From Kordiimonadaceae bacterium (GTDB taxonomy: Bacteria; Pseudomonadota; Alphaproteobacteria; Sphingomonadales; Emcibacteraceae), in the NCBI GenBank assembly GCA_024236295.1, contig JACKKT010000003.1, forward strand, positions 124,001-188,000: a stretch of 64,000 nt of DNA, read 5' to 3'. Position 1 is the stretch's first letter. Every line of letters starts with the position of its first letter. Both the position numbers and the translations under genes were made by a program. The notes below the pieces were generated by a model that saw nothing but the letters and a program-made list of their open reading frames with translations, made no database searches and had not been told where the DNA came from. Shown here one piece after another: positions 52,801 through 62,436 of the stretch.

Positions 52801-54174
52801 TTAACATTCAACAACATTAACAGCCAGGCCGCCTTTTGAGGTCTCCTTATAATTTGACTGCATGTCTTTGCCTGTCTGGCGCATAGTCTCAATCACTTTA
52901 TCAAGGGAAACATGGTGAAGTCCATCCCCCCTCAGTGCCAGACGGGACGCATCAATTGCCTTTACCGCCCCCATTGCATTTCTTTCAATACAGGGTATTT
53001 GCACAAGACCGCCAATAGGATCGCAGGTCAGACCCAGATTATGCTCCATTCCAATCTCCGCGGCATTTTCAACCTGAAGCACAGTTCCACCCATCACAGC
53101 CGTAAGGCCCGCTGCCGCCATGGAGCAGGCGACACCTACTTCGCCCTGACACCCAACCTCAGCACCGGATATTGATGCATTCTTTTTATAAAGAGAGCCG
53201 ATCGCCGCTGCCGTCAACAGAAAGTCATAAACGGCTTTTTTATCGCCATTTCGATTATAAAAACGGGCAAAATACCGTAATACCGCCGGGATAATGCCGG
53301 CAGCACCGTTTGTGGGGGCTGTGACCACTCGACCTCCAGCCGCATTTTCCTCATTGACCGCGAGGGCCCACAAATTTATCCAGTCAAGAATGACGGACGG
53401 ATCACCAAGCTGTTTTTCCTGTGCCTCTTTAAGCGAGGTAAGGACCTGTGCCGCTCTTCTTTTTACATTTAGGGAACCGGGCAATTTACCGCCGGTCGCA
53501 CAGCCACGGTCGATTGAAAACTGCATGGCATCATAAATTTTATCGAGCCCCTGTTTGATTTTCTGCCTGGACATTAATGCCTTTTCATTTTCCCACATCA
53601 AATCGGCAATTGAAAGTTTATGAAGGCTGCAAAGTTCAAGTAGTTCCTGTGCGTTATCGAATGGATAGGGAACTTCTATTTCTTCCGGTGGGGGTGTATT
53701 CCTGCCAAAATCTGCCTCACTCATGATGGCCCCGCCACCAACGGAATAATAACTTTCGGAGGCAATTTTCACGCCTTTGCTGTCAAAAGCGTGAAATGTC
53801 ATTCCATTGCTGTGATGAGGGAGAAGTTCTTCCATATGAAACAGCAGATGATCCTTCACTGAAAATGAAACTTCCTTATCCCCAAGCAAGTTTATTTTTG
53901 AAGAAGATTTTATATTTTCGCAAAGATCATCAATAATTGCCGGGTCAACCGTCGCCGGTTCCAATCCTGACAGCCCAAGAAGAATTGCCTTGTCTGTGGC
54001 ATGTCCGAGACCGGTTAGCGCCAGTGAACCATATATATCGACTTTAACGGACCCTACTTTTTTTATATCGGGAAGTGCCTCAAGAAATGCTTTTGCCGCA
54101 ACCATGGGTCCGACAGTATGAGAACTTGATGGCCCTATACCGATCTTAAAAAGGTTGAAAACGCTGTAATACAT
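52801..54174 (-). CDS. sdaA: L-serine ammonia-lyase (iron-sulfur)
   Basis: A 457-residue single-chain L-serine dehydratase that converts L-serine to pyruvate and ammonia. The N-terminal beta-domain starts with KIGIGPSSSHTVGPM; the [4Fe-4S] cysteines are in GCQGEVGVACSM and LTCDPIGGLVQIPCIERN. I choose the ATG at 54174; starting at 54192 would add six residues with no ribosome-binding site. It is preceded by the 48-residue gene and followed by putA after a 128-base gap, so serine and proline breakdown may be coordinated by the divergent Lrp-type regulator. Confidence 0.93.
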   Translation of the reverse strand: MYYSVFNLFKIGIGPSSSHTVGPMVAAKAFLEALPDIKKVGSVKVDIYGSLALTGLGHATDKAILLGLSGLEPATVDPAIIDDLCENIKSSSKINLLGDKEVSFSVKDHLLFHMEELLPHHSNGMTFHAFDSKGVKIASESYYSVGGGAIMSEADFGRNTPPPEEIEVPYPFDNAQELLELCSLHKLSIADLMWENEKALMSRQKIKQGLDKIYDAMQFSIDRGCATGGKLPGSLNVKRRAAQVLTSLKEAQEKQLGDPSVILDWINLWALAVNEENAAGGRVVTAPTNGAAGIIPAVLRYFARFYNRNGDKKAVYDFLLTAAAIGSLYKKNASISGAEVGCQGEVGVACSMAAAGLTAVMGGTVLQVENAAEIGMEHNLGLTCDPIGGLVQIPCIERNAMGAVKAIDASRLALRGDGLHHVSLDKVIETMRQTGKDMQSNYKETSKGGLAVNVVEC

Positions 54175-54231
54175 GCTCCCACCCTTATTCATTTTTCAGG
54201 GAATTATTATAGAAAAGATATTAAACGCAGC

Positions 54232-54378
54232 TTAAGCGTTTTGAGCGGTCTTATCAAGTGACTTGATATGCTCTAATACCCTTGACCATTTATTCGCTTC
54301 ACATATCTCAATGGCCTGACTACGCCCCATACGGCGGATCAGTTTTTTTGCAAGCTCTTCAATAGTCTGGTTGCTCAT
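54232..54378 (-). CDS. Small 48-residue basic helical protein of unknown function
   Basis: A 48-residue frame not long enough for standard cut-offs. It starts at ATG 54378 after ACAGGTAAAACT, which gives an AGGT ribosome-binding site at seven bases, and ends at TAA 54232. The sequence reads as alternating helical and basic residues, with the core RRMGRSQAIEICEANKWSR. The ORF has normal codon use and sits in the same orientation 57 bases before sdaA, so it may be the first gene of that operon. I do not recognise the family. Confidence 0.55.
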   Translation of the reverse strand: MSNQTIEELAKKLIRRMGRSQAIEICEANKWSRVLEHIKSLDKTAQNA

Positions 54379-54648
54379 AGTTTTACCTGTAATTTATCAA
54401 ACTTTAATCTACTGCCTTTTAATATACACAGCAATTAAGGCAATATCATGCCGGAAAACACACCATCTACGCCCCTATTTTCCTAAAGTCAAGCCGGGAC
54501 TTAGAATATTTTCCTTCGCATAGTCTATAACTGAGGCCAACATTATATTTAAATCTGTTCATTGGCAAGCATATAGCATAAAATATTGCACTCATCCGAT
54601 TCTATATATGTTTAATCCGGGTAAATTGATTTTTTTAAAGATATTGTA

Positions 54649-55155
54649 ATGGTCAATCATAAAGATGTTATTCAAAGTCCGCCAGGCTCACGAAAACTGG
54701 ATAGAACTGATCGTAGAATTTTAGAATTACTGCAACTGGATGGTCGTATTTCCAATGTAAAACTTGCCGAACTTATCCATTTAAGCCCTACACCTTGTCT
54801 GGAAAGAGTTAAAAGACTGGAAAAAGAAGGCTTCATAAAAAATTATGTCGCCATTCTTGATCCTAAAATGCTTGATGCCGCCCTTGTTTCCTTTATTGAG
54901 GTATCACTGGCCAGAACGACGACAAAGGCACTTGATCACTTTCGACAGGTGATCCTTGAAATGGATGAAGTTCAGGAATGCCATATGGTTGCCGGCGGGT
55001 TTGACTATCTTATCAAAGTTCGCACCAGTGATATGGATCATTACAGACGTTTTCTCGGTGAGAAGCTTTCCACTATTGAAGATATCAGCAGCACACATAC
55101 ATATGTTGTAATGGAAGAAATAAAGGCCAGCAGTGCCATTAAAATTAGTGAATAA
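54649..55155 (+). CDS. Lrp/AsnC-family transcriptional regulator
   Basis: A 168-residue regulator with an N-terminal winged helix (LDRTDRRILELLQLDGRISN, then the recognition region LSPTPCLERVKRLEKEGFIK) and a C-terminal RAM/AsnC ligand domain (DEVQECHMVAGGFDYLIKVR). It is divergent from the sdaA-putA side across 270 bases, so it probably activates those genes in response to an amino acid such as proline or serine, as PutR does in Agrobacterium and Rhodobacter. It lies two bases before the ferredoxin gene. Confidence 0.9.
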   Translation: MVNHKDVIQSPPGSRKLDRTDRRILELLQLDGRISNVKLAELIHLSPTPCLERVKRLEKEGFIKNYVAILDPKMLDAALVSFIEVSLARTTTKALDHFRQVILEMDEVQECHMVAGGFDYLIKVRTSDMDHYRRFLGEKLSTIEDISSTHTYVVMEEIKASSAIKISE

Positions 55156-55157
55156 TA

Positions 55158-55475
55158 ATGCCAAAAATTACTTTTATATCCCCTGACAATAAAGAATATA
55201 TTGTGGATGCCGAAATCGGTAAGACATTGATGCAAATCGCCGTAACAAATAATGTGGAAGGTATTGATGCAGATTGCGGCGGCTCCTGTGCCTGTGCCAC
55301 ATGCCACATTATTGTGCCTAAAGAATATAGAGCCAAAACCGGACCCGCACACGAAGATGAAAGTGCTCTTCTTGATTTTCTTGATAATCGCAGAGCGGGA
55401 AGCCGACTTAGCTGTCAGATTGAAATGACAGAGGACCTTGACGGAATTATTGTCAAGGTCCCCGCACTATATTAG
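55158..55475 (+). CDS. [2Fe-2S] ferredoxin, adrenodoxin type
   Basis: A 105-residue plant/vertebrate-type ferredoxin. The cluster cysteines are in CGGSCACATCH (three) and LSCQIEM (fourth), in the adrenodoxin-like spacing. It begins two bases after the Lrp stop. Such proteins serve monooxygenases or Fe-S biogenesis. A perfect inverted repeat near its 3' end is described separately. Confidence 0.93.
   Translation: MPKITFISPDNKEYIVDAEIGKTLMQIAVTNNVEGIDADCGGSCACATCHIIVPKEYRAKTGPAHEDESALLDFLDNRRAGSRLSCQIEMTEDLDGIIVKVPALY
55433..55461. repeat. Perfect 10-bp inverted repeat at the ferredoxin 3' end
   Basis: GGACCTTGAC (55433-55442) and GTCAAGGTCC (55452-55461) are exactly complementary with a nine-base loop, inside the last codons of the ferredoxin gene. 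It lies between convergent genes and may act as a transcript-ending or stabilising hairpin, though there is no T-tract after it. Confidence 0.6.
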
Positions 55476-55481
55476 CTCCCG

Positions 55482-58400
55482 CTATTCTGCTGTACCGATT
55501 TCAGTAATCCCTTCCTCTTTGGGCTTCAACGCATCAATTCTTTCGACAATGGTATCCTTGATGTCATAGAGACAGGGCACCAGAATCAGCGTGATAAATG
55601 TCGCAAACAATACACCGAAGGTCAATGAGACCACCATCGGAATCACAAAGATAGCCTGATAACTCGTTTCCAACATAATCGGCACCAAGCCAATAAATGT
55701 TGTAAGTGAGGTCAGAATAATCGCCCGGAAACGCATTCTTCCCGCTTCCGGTATTGCTTCCCTGTAATGCATACCGTCTTTCTTAAGACCCTTTATGCAG
55801 TCGATAAGCACAAGGTTATCGTTAATAACCACGCCAGCTGCTGCAAAGAGCCCAAGGAATGAATAAAGACTGATCGGCATATCCATAAGCAGGTGCCCTA
55901 TTATTGCACCAACAAAGCCAAATGGAACGGCTGTCAGAATAATCAGAGGTTCAACATAAGAACGAAGACCAATGGCAAGCACGGCATAGATTGCCATTAA
56001 TACCAGAGAGAGATAGAAGGTTATTTCCCCAAAGAAAATGCTTTCTTCTTCAATTTCACCGTCAGGAATTACTGAAAACCCGGGTACTGTTTTTTCCAGC
56101 TCTTTAAAAACACTATTTTCAAGATGCCTATAGGTTTCATAAGGAGAAACAATATTTTTATTCATACTTGCCTGAACTTTAATAATGTCCTGACCATTAA
56201 TCCGCTCCGGTGACAGCAGAAGCGGCACATATTCCATTTCAGCAACCATGTTGAAGGGTATTTCCCCGCCTTCCGGTGTTTTAATATACATTTCCCTCAG
56301 CGCGTTAATATTCTGACGCGCTTCAAGGGGATACCTGACCATGATATCCATTGTTTCACCATCACGAGGAATACGCTGAACAATCCGCCCATAAAAAGCC
56401 AGACGAACCTGTTGACTGAGTATTCCCAAAGTCAGACCATAATGTTCCGCTTCAGGTTTCAGCTTGATATTGAGCTCCAGTGTTTGTCTGTCACGGTTGT
56501 CATATATCTGGGTAAGACCTTGAATATCACGCATTTCAAGTTTGACTTTCTCAACCGCATCAGCAAGATCTTTTTGATTGCTGGCCGAAACATAGAAACT
56601 TAAATCGCCCCCGCGACGCTGATCACTACGGGAATTTTTGAGTGTCACTTCAACGGCTTCCGGAATTTCCCCGACACGCTCCTGCCACTCATTCATTACT
56701 TCTTCAGGTTTAATAATTGCCAGTGCTTCTGAAGACATTTCAAGCGACATGCGGATATTATTGCCAAAAACAAAACTGTCATAGTTCGGGAAAAGAATAT
56801 TTCTTTCCATTCCGGTTTCTTTTGCAAATTTTTCTTCCACACCACCCGGTCCACTGATTGCGTCAACCATTGCATTATGAATGCGCTCTCCCGTTCCTTC
56901 CGGGGCCGTTTCAGAAATTTCCACACTGTAGCGAAGAATATTACTTGGAATTTCCGGATTAAATGATGATCTTACAAAACCAAGTACATAGGCTGTAACA
57001 AACAAAACCAATACGGAAAGGAAAATACTCGATGTCAGGTATTTTACCTGCAAACATTTTTCAATAAACGGCTTATATTTATATCTGGCAACATCCACCA
57101 GCCACTGTGCAACCTTACTTTGGAATTTGAGAAACTTCCGGTACCATTCATAATCAGGCTCAAAGGGTTTGTTTCCTGATAAATGGCACGGCAGAATAAG
57201 AAGACATTCTACAAGTGAGAAAAGAAGAGCGGCTGCAACGACCACAGAAATATCACGCGCCTGCTGCCCTGTTTCAGATTCAAAAAGTAGTAGAGGGGAG
57301 ACGGCAAGAACTGTCGTGAATACAGAAAGAATAACAGGTTTTGACAAGGTCTGGGCACCGAAAACGGCGCCTTTCAGCCCTTTCCTGCCCTCTCGCTGGG
57401 CCTCGTGAATCGTTTCTCCTATCACAATGGCATCGTCGACAACTATCCCCAAAACCAGCAGGAAGCCAAACAGCGATATCTGGTTCACTGAAAAATCAAA
57501 CATATTCATTGCAATAAAAGTACCGGAGAAAGCAATGACAATACCGAAAGTCACCCAGAGTGCAAGGTCAAGCCGCAGGAACATGAGAAGTAAAAAGAAC
57601 ACAAGCACAAGACCAGATAAACTGTTTGATATCAGCATCTCCAGTCGCTGAAAAAATTCAACACTGTCATCACGCCAGGTGGTTACTGTTATACCTTGCG
57701 GAAATGTTGGAGCAGCTGATTCAAGATAATCTTTAATTTGTGAAGTAAGCCTTAATACATCCTGCCCCGGGCTGAGTTCAGCTGATAGAACGATTGAAGG
57801 CTTTCCTTTTGATCGGAAAATAAAAAACCGTTCACTAACACCGTCTTTAATTTCGGCAATATCACCAAGCTTAATACGGGTGCCATTTGGTTGCTGAAGT
57901 ATCGTAATATCAGCAAACTCATCACTATAATAGGCACGGTTATCTGCCCTGATCTGTAATGAACCAAAACCGTTTCTGATAGACCCCACTGAAATATCAA
58001 CCGAGCTGTCGCTTATGGCGTTTGCAACACTTTGCATAGAAAGCCCAAGCCGACGCAAATCAAACTCGGAAACCTCAATACTGATTGTATTTGGCGGCAT
58101 ACCGCGAACTTCAACTAGACTGACATCTGGCAAAGCGAGCATATCTGCACGAACCTTTCTTGCCACTGCAGCAAGGGTTTGCTGATCCGTATTTCCTGAT
58201 ACAACCACATCTATAATGTCATCATTCTGAATTTCAAGCTTTACCCGCGGTGGTTCAATATCACGGGGGAATGATCTGATCCCGTCTATGCGTGCCTGTA
58301 CCTCACTTATCGCGTTCTGGACATTTGCGCCACGTGTAAGCTGAAGGGTTACTCTTGAGCTTCCACGACCAGAACGGGATGACATCTTCTTGATGTTTGG

Positions 58401-58625
58401 CACCCCTTTTAAAGCCTCTTCAACCGGAATAGTGATATTGTCCTCAACTTCATTCGGTCCAGCACCTAGATAACTCACCGTAACGGATATTTCATTTGGA
58501 GCAACAATTGGAAATACTTCTGTACGTAGCAGCGGCAAACTGACCATTCCACCGATAATGATCAAAACCATTAACAGATTAGCTGCCACATGGTTATCAG
58601 CAAACCATGCAATTATATTTTTCAT
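55482..58625 (-). CDS. RND efflux transporter (AcrB/MexF-type inner-membrane pump)
   Basis: A 1047-residue RND permease with twelve predicted helices and two large periplasmic loops. The N-terminus (residues 13-32) is the first helix, LLMVLIIIGGMVSLPLLRTE, and GIVVDDAIVIGETIHEAQ contains the paired Asp of TM4 that carry the proton relay. VINDNLVLIDCI in the second half is the matching helix. It overlaps the adaptor gene by four bases. Hydrophobic drug or metabolite export is expected. Confidence 0.93.
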   Translation of the reverse strand: MKNIIAWFADNHVAANLLMVLIIIGGMVSLPLLRTEVFPIVAPNEISVTVSYLGAGPNEVEDNITIPVEEALKGVPNIKKMSSRSGRGSSRVTLQLTRGANVQNAISEVQARIDGIRSFPRDIEPPRVKLEIQNDDIIDVVVSGNTDQQTLAAVARKVRADMLALPDVSLVEVRGMPPNTISIEVSEFDLRRLGLSMQSVANAISDSSVDISVGSIRNGFGSLQIRADNRAYYSDEFADITILQQPNGTRIKLGDIAEIKDGVSERFFIFRSKGKPSIVLSAELSPGQDVLRLTSQIKDYLESAAPTFPQGITVTTWRDDSVEFFQRLEMLISNSLSGLVLVFFLLLMFLRLDLALWVTFGIVIAFSGTFIAMNMFDFSVNQISLFGFLLVLGIVVDDAIVIGETIHEAQREGRKGLKGAVFGAQTLSKPVILSVFTTVLAVSPLLLFESETGQQARDISVVVAAALLFSLVECLLILPCHLSGNKPFEPDYEWYRKFLKFQSKVAQWLVDVARYKYKPFIEKCLQVKYLTSSIFLSVLVLFVTAYVLGFVRSSFNPEIPSNILRYSVEISETAPEGTGERIHNAMVDAISGPGGVEEKFAKETGMERNILFPNYDSFVFGNNIRMSLEMSSEALAIIKPEEVMNEWQERVGEIPEAVEVTLKNSRSDQRRGGDLSFYVSASNQKDLADAVEKVKLEMRDIQGLTQIYDNRDRQTLELNIKLKPEAEHYGLTLGILSQQVRLAFYGRIVQRIPRDGETMDIMVRYPLEARQNINALREMYIKTPEGGEIPFNMVAEMEYVPLLLSPERINGQDIIKVQASMNKNIVSPYETYRHLENSVFKELEKTVPGFSVIPDGEIEEESIFFGEITFYLSLVLMAIYAVLAIGLRSYVEPLIILTAVPFGFVGAIIGHLLMDMPISLYSFLGLFAAAGVVINDNLVLIDCIKGLKKDGMHYREAIPEAGRMRFRAIILTSLTTFIGLVPIMLETSYQAIFVIPMVVSLTFGVLFATFITLILVPCLYDIKDTIVERIDALKPKEEGITEIGTAE

Positions 58626-60085
58626 TGATTACCTCCCTGTGGTGAGTTTCCGCCTGCCATACCGCCGCTGCCGCCACCGGCAGCCTGACGTCTTGCCTGC
58701 ATTGCTGCACGTTGCTCTGGTGTCATATTTGCTATAGCCGCGCGGCGCTGCTCGGGTGTCATATTAGCGAATGATGCCCTGTTATTATTGCCATTATTTG
58801 CCCGATCCCCCGCTGGTGCCTCTGCGGCATTTGCTGTCGCTGGACCGCCGGATGCGGCACCGGCAGCCGGTCTTTGACCGCCGCCAGCAACATTATTAGC
58901 TCCCCCCGGTCGTCCCACCGGAACACCGTCAAGGTTGGCGACCATTGACTTCATTCCTGGCACGTATGAGAAAGGCGGGGATGTCGTGATCAGATCGCCA
59001 ACTTCAATTCCTGATTCAATCGTGACATAGTCTTTATCCCGGTCCACCACTTTCACAGGCTTGGTAATCAGTTTGCCATCTTCAAAAATAAAAATATCAT
59101 CATCATCATGCATTGCTTTTACAGGCACATGAAAAACATCACTTATTTTTGGTCCGAATACTTCCAACTCAACAAAAACACCTGGCAATAGAGGCGGCGT
59201 CGGCTTTTCATGTTTAAGGTTCATTGGGTCATAAATTGTTGCGACCGCATAATAAACTCTGCTTTTTCTGTCAATTGAGCTTTCAACCCTTAAAATTTGT
59301 GCGTCCCAGGCAATATGATCTTCACGGGTTAAATCCCTGATCTTAACATCAAGAACTTCTTCTTTAGGTAAAATACCAACATTTTTAATATCCAGCAGAT
59401 CAATTTGCTTTTGACTAAGAGGCATGCGAATTTCTGCTTCTTCTGTCCCAAATACTGACGCAATATCCTGGTTGACACCGACGACTTGCCCCAAATCAAC
59501 CTGTTTCTCATCAATCATGAGGGGAAATGGCGCCTTTACTTCTGTACGCTCCAGACGAATACGCTGGGTTTCGTAGTTTGCCTGTGCCCCTTTTAATCCT
59601 GCTTCTGCTTCCCGAAGCTGGGGAATTCGAAGCACTAGCTCAGTCGCCTTACCTTCACCATATTTTTCCCAATCCTGTCTCGCAAGTTCAGCCTGCTCTT
59701 TTTCCACGCTTAGAGTCTGTTCAGCACGGGCAACATTCACTTCAGCCTGCGCCAATGCAAGTTCATAATCACTTGGGTCAATTTTTAAGATCACTTCGCC
59801 GGTATCAAAAAAACCGCCTGTTAGAAATTTAGGCGATGTATAGACGATCTGTCCTGAAACCTGCGACTTTATATTGATATTTAATCTACTTTCAACGACC
59901 GCTTGTGTTCTAACAATCGGAAAAACATCCTGCATTTTGGCGGTTATTACTTCAAGACGCTCTACACGGTCCTCAAGCCTTTCAACAGGTGCTTGTGGGC
60001 GTAAAATATACATAGTTACAAAAATAACACTCGTAATCACGGCGATACCTAATACTATGGTTAATTGTGTGTAACTCTTTTTCAT
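58622..60085 (-). CDS. RND periplasmic adaptor (membrane fusion protein)
   Basis: A 487-residue adaptor with an N-terminal membrane helix, a helical-hairpin/lipoyl region (NIKSQVSGQIVYTSPKFLTG then GEVILKIDPSDY, EVNVARAEQTLSVEKEQAEL) and a beta-barrel domain. The last 90 residues are unusual: Gly/Ala/Pro/Asn-rich, and NMTPEQRRAAI is followed directly by NMTPEQRAAMQ, a tandem 11-residue repeat. It overlaps the outer-membrane factor gene by one base and the pump gene by four. Confidence 0.9.
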   Translation of the reverse strand: MKKSYTQLTIVLGIAVITSVIFVTMYILRPQAPVERLEDRVERLEVITAKMQDVFPIVRTQAVVESRLNINIKSQVSGQIVYTSPKFLTGGFFDTGEVILKIDPSDYELALAQAEVNVARAEQTLSVEKEQAELARQDWEKYGEGKATELVLRIPQLREAEAGLKGAQANYETQRIRLERTEVKAPFPLMIDEKQVDLGQVVGVNQDIASVFGTEEAEIRMPLSQKQIDLLDIKNVGILPKEEVLDVKIRDLTREDHIAWDAQILRVESSIDRKSRVYYAVATIYDPMNLKHEKPTPPLLPGVFVELEVFGPKISDVFHVPVKAMHDDDDIFIFEDGKLITKPVKVVDRDKDYVTIESGIEVGDLITTSPPFSYVPGMKSMVANLDGVPVGRPGGANNVAGGGQRPAAGAASGGPATANAAEAPAGDRANNGNNNRASFANMTPEQRRAAIANMTPEQRAAMQARRQAAGGGSGGMAGGNSPQGGNQ

Positions 60086-61539
60086 TATAATTGATCCTGA
60101 TTACGACTAGTCTGGTTTGATGCAGACAATTGACTAATATAATTTTCCAAATCCTGACCGCCAAGGGCCAGATACAAATCAGCACGGTTAAGAAGCCTGT
60201 TATATTGTACTCTTAGAAGACCTTGCTGTGAAGAAATACGATTTCTCTGCACATTTATGAGAGAAAGAATATCAATAAGACCCTTTCCATACTGCTCAAG
60301 CGCTTTATCTTCGCTGGCAAGAGCACTTTCAACGGCAGTTGTTAAATGACTCTCCTGCTCTGCTAAAGTGACTTCGGCAGTAAGCGCATTTTCGGCTTCT
60401 CTATATGCGTTAAGGACAACCTTCAAATAGTTAGCAAGACTGCTATCCAAACCTACTTCACTAAGCACAACTTGTTGTCGACGCCGGCCACCATCAAAAA
60501 CAGGAGCAACCACATTACCAACAACACTCCAAACCAGATGATCAACATCGACTATATCTTTCAGCTGATCACCACTTGCTGTAGTGCTCCCAGTAACGCT
60601 AAGAGATGGATAAAGAGCTTTTTTCGCAGAATTCAGATCATAATTAGCTGCCATAACCCTGTTTTTGGCGGCGACAATATCCGGTCTGGAGGCTAACAGA
60701 TCAGAAGGGATACCCATGGTTATAACGCCATCCAATTTAGGAAGTTGTGCATCTTTTGGTACCATTCCAGAAGGATATGATCCAACCAGTGTCTCCAGCG
60801 ATCTCATTCGCTCAATAACTGTTTGGCGTTGACTGGCCAAATTGGAACGGGCCGTTGCCAGGTTTGTATCAAGCTGTAACACATCAAGAACATCAACAAG
60901 ACCCCTTGAATATCGGCTTTGCACCAGATCTTTTGCTTGTAATAATTTTTCCAGATTAAGCTCTAAAAGTTTGTTTTGCATTTCTGCCTCAACAACATCA
61001 AACCAGCTTTGTGCTGTTCTTGTTGCCAATGATAGTCTTGCATAATCAAAATCATTTTTTACAGCCAGTACATTTTGTTCAGCTGCTGCATTGTCACTGG
61101 CCAGTCGTCCCCAGACATCTGCTTCCCAAGCCAGACTTCCGCGAAGAGAAAAATTCTGATTGTCAGAAGTCCCACTTTGAAAATCACCGTTTCTTGAAGC
61201 ACTGCCCGTTATATTTCCTGTCAAACTCCGCGCGCTATCCACTATTTGTTGCTGAGCCATCGCTGTCTTAAGCCGATTAGCCGAAATTCTTAAATCAGGG
61301 TTATTATCAAGTGCCTGCATTACGATTTGAGGCAATTCCTTGGTATCTTTCTCGTCCAGCCATTTTAATTCAGACTTGACAGTTTCAATATCCGGGCTTT
61401 GCCATTCATCAGGCAGCGTCACCATGTCGACCTGGCTATCAATATTGAACTGTGGCGCACAACCCGATACCAATAAACTGGCCAGAGTGAATGCGCAGAT
61501 AATTCCTGATTTTGTCCCATTAAAACGCGACTGAACCAT
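60085..61539 (-). CDS. TolC-like outer-membrane efflux lipoprotein (NodT family)
   Basis: A 484-residue outer-membrane factor started at ATG 61539, giving a lipoprotein signal ending LLVSGCAP. The two helical outer-membrane efflux repeats are present, with LDNNPDLRISANRLKTAMAQ in the first and DSARS- and ALYPSLSVTGS-type segments in between. A start at 61590 would bury the lipobox. It is first in the tripartite RND operon. Confidence 0.9.
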   Translation of the reverse strand: MVQSRFNGTKSGIICAFTLASLLVSGCAPQFNIDSQVDMVTLPDEWQSPDIETVKSELKWLDEKDTKELPQIVMQALDNNPDLRISANRLKTAMAQQQIVDSARSLTGNITGSASRNGDFQSGTSDNQNFSLRGSLAWEADVWGRLASDNAAAEQNVLAVKNDFDYARLSLATRTAQSWFDVVEAEMQNKLLELNLEKLLQAKDLVQSRYSRGLVDVLDVLQLDTNLATARSNLASQRQTVIERMRSLETLVGSYPSGMVPKDAQLPKLDGVITMGIPSDLLASRPDIVAAKNRVMAANYDLNSAKKALYPSLSVTGSTTASGDQLKDIVDVDHLVWSVVGNVVAPVFDGGRRRQQVVLSEVGLDSSLANYLKVVLNAYREAENALTAEVTLAEQESHLTTAVESALASEDKALEQYGKGLIDILSLINVQRNRISSQQGLLRVQYNRLLNRADLYLALGGQDLENYISQLSASNQTSRNQDQL

Positions 61540-61642
61540 ATTAATTCCATTATATTTTTTAAAAGTTTTGTAATTTTTATACGCAGGCAAAATTTAAACC
61601 CTGCTATTTAACTTAAATAATCTAATAAAAATATTACGTAAA

Positions 61643-62404
61643 TTAGAATCTTAGTGATAAGCAACTTAGGCCGCCATCAAGTTTGCGAAATTCTGAAACA
61701 TCAACTTCACGGATCTTATAACCCGCTTCTTTAATTAATTTTACTGTCTCAGGAAAACCTTTGGGAACAAGTACAGTGCCATTGATCCATACACTATTTG
61801 CTGAGTAACTTTGTTTCTCATTTATTTTTATCATATTAAAGCTTTGAAATTCAGGTTTTCTTATAAATTCTCCACAAGCCAGAAGAATATTATTTTCTAA
61901 ATATCCAAGGCCGGTCTTTAGATGAAGCATTTCAGACATTTCAACCACAGAACCGCTCATTCCATATTTCTCAAGTATGGCAATTAGCTGATTTGCTCCT
62001 TCTTGATTTGTGCGATTGGAAAGTCCAATATAATAATGATTGCCAACCATCATAATATCACCTGCTTCTAACAGACCCGGTCCTTTTATCTCTTCAACTT
62101 TTTTATAAAATTGAAAAACCGCTTCTTTAATAAATTCCACCTCGCCCCGCCGACTTGGAGCACCGGGTCTAGTAATTATTGCACAGTTTGGAGTCATAAG
62201 AGCAACATCTTCTACAAAACAACTGTCAGGATAATCATCTAGCGCCTCAAGAATTTTCACGTCCAGTCCGCATTCATTTAAAGCATTAATATAATCAGCG
62301 TGCTGCAACAATGCCTTATCATAATCCGGCTTACCCAGATTTGCTTCTGAAAGTCCATCAATCAAAGCCTTACAAGGCTTTCTTACAATTGCGTATTTAA
62401 ACAT
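61643..62404 (-). CDS. Dimethylargininase-like amidinohydrolase
   Basis: A 253-residue member of the DDAH/arginine-deiminase fold. The conserved substrate residues are in CFVEDVALM, RPGAPSRRGEVEF, LLEAGDIM and MLHLKTGLG, and the catalytic Cys is in LDGGLSCLSLRF at the C-terminus. It hydrolyses guanidino compounds such as methylarginines; the exact substrate is inferred. An AAGGATTC ribosome-binding site precedes the ATG. An APC permease gene lies 32 bases upstream on the same strand, forming a likely uptake-and-breakdown operon. Confidence 0.88.
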   Translation of the reverse strand: MFKYAIVRKPCKALIDGLSEANLGKPDYDKALLQHADYINALNECGLDVKILEALDDYPDSCFVEDVALMTPNCAIITRPGAPSRRGEVEFIKEAVFQFYKKVEEIKGPGLLEAGDIMMVGNHYYIGLSNRTNQEGANQLIAILEKYGMSGSVVEMSEMLHLKTGLGYLENNILLACGEFIRKPEFQSFNMIKINEKQSYSANSVWINGTVLVPKGFPETVKLIKEAGYKIREVDVSEFRKLDGGLSCLSLRF

Positions 62405-62436
62405 TTTGAATCCTTAAAAATAACAGTTTTTAATAA

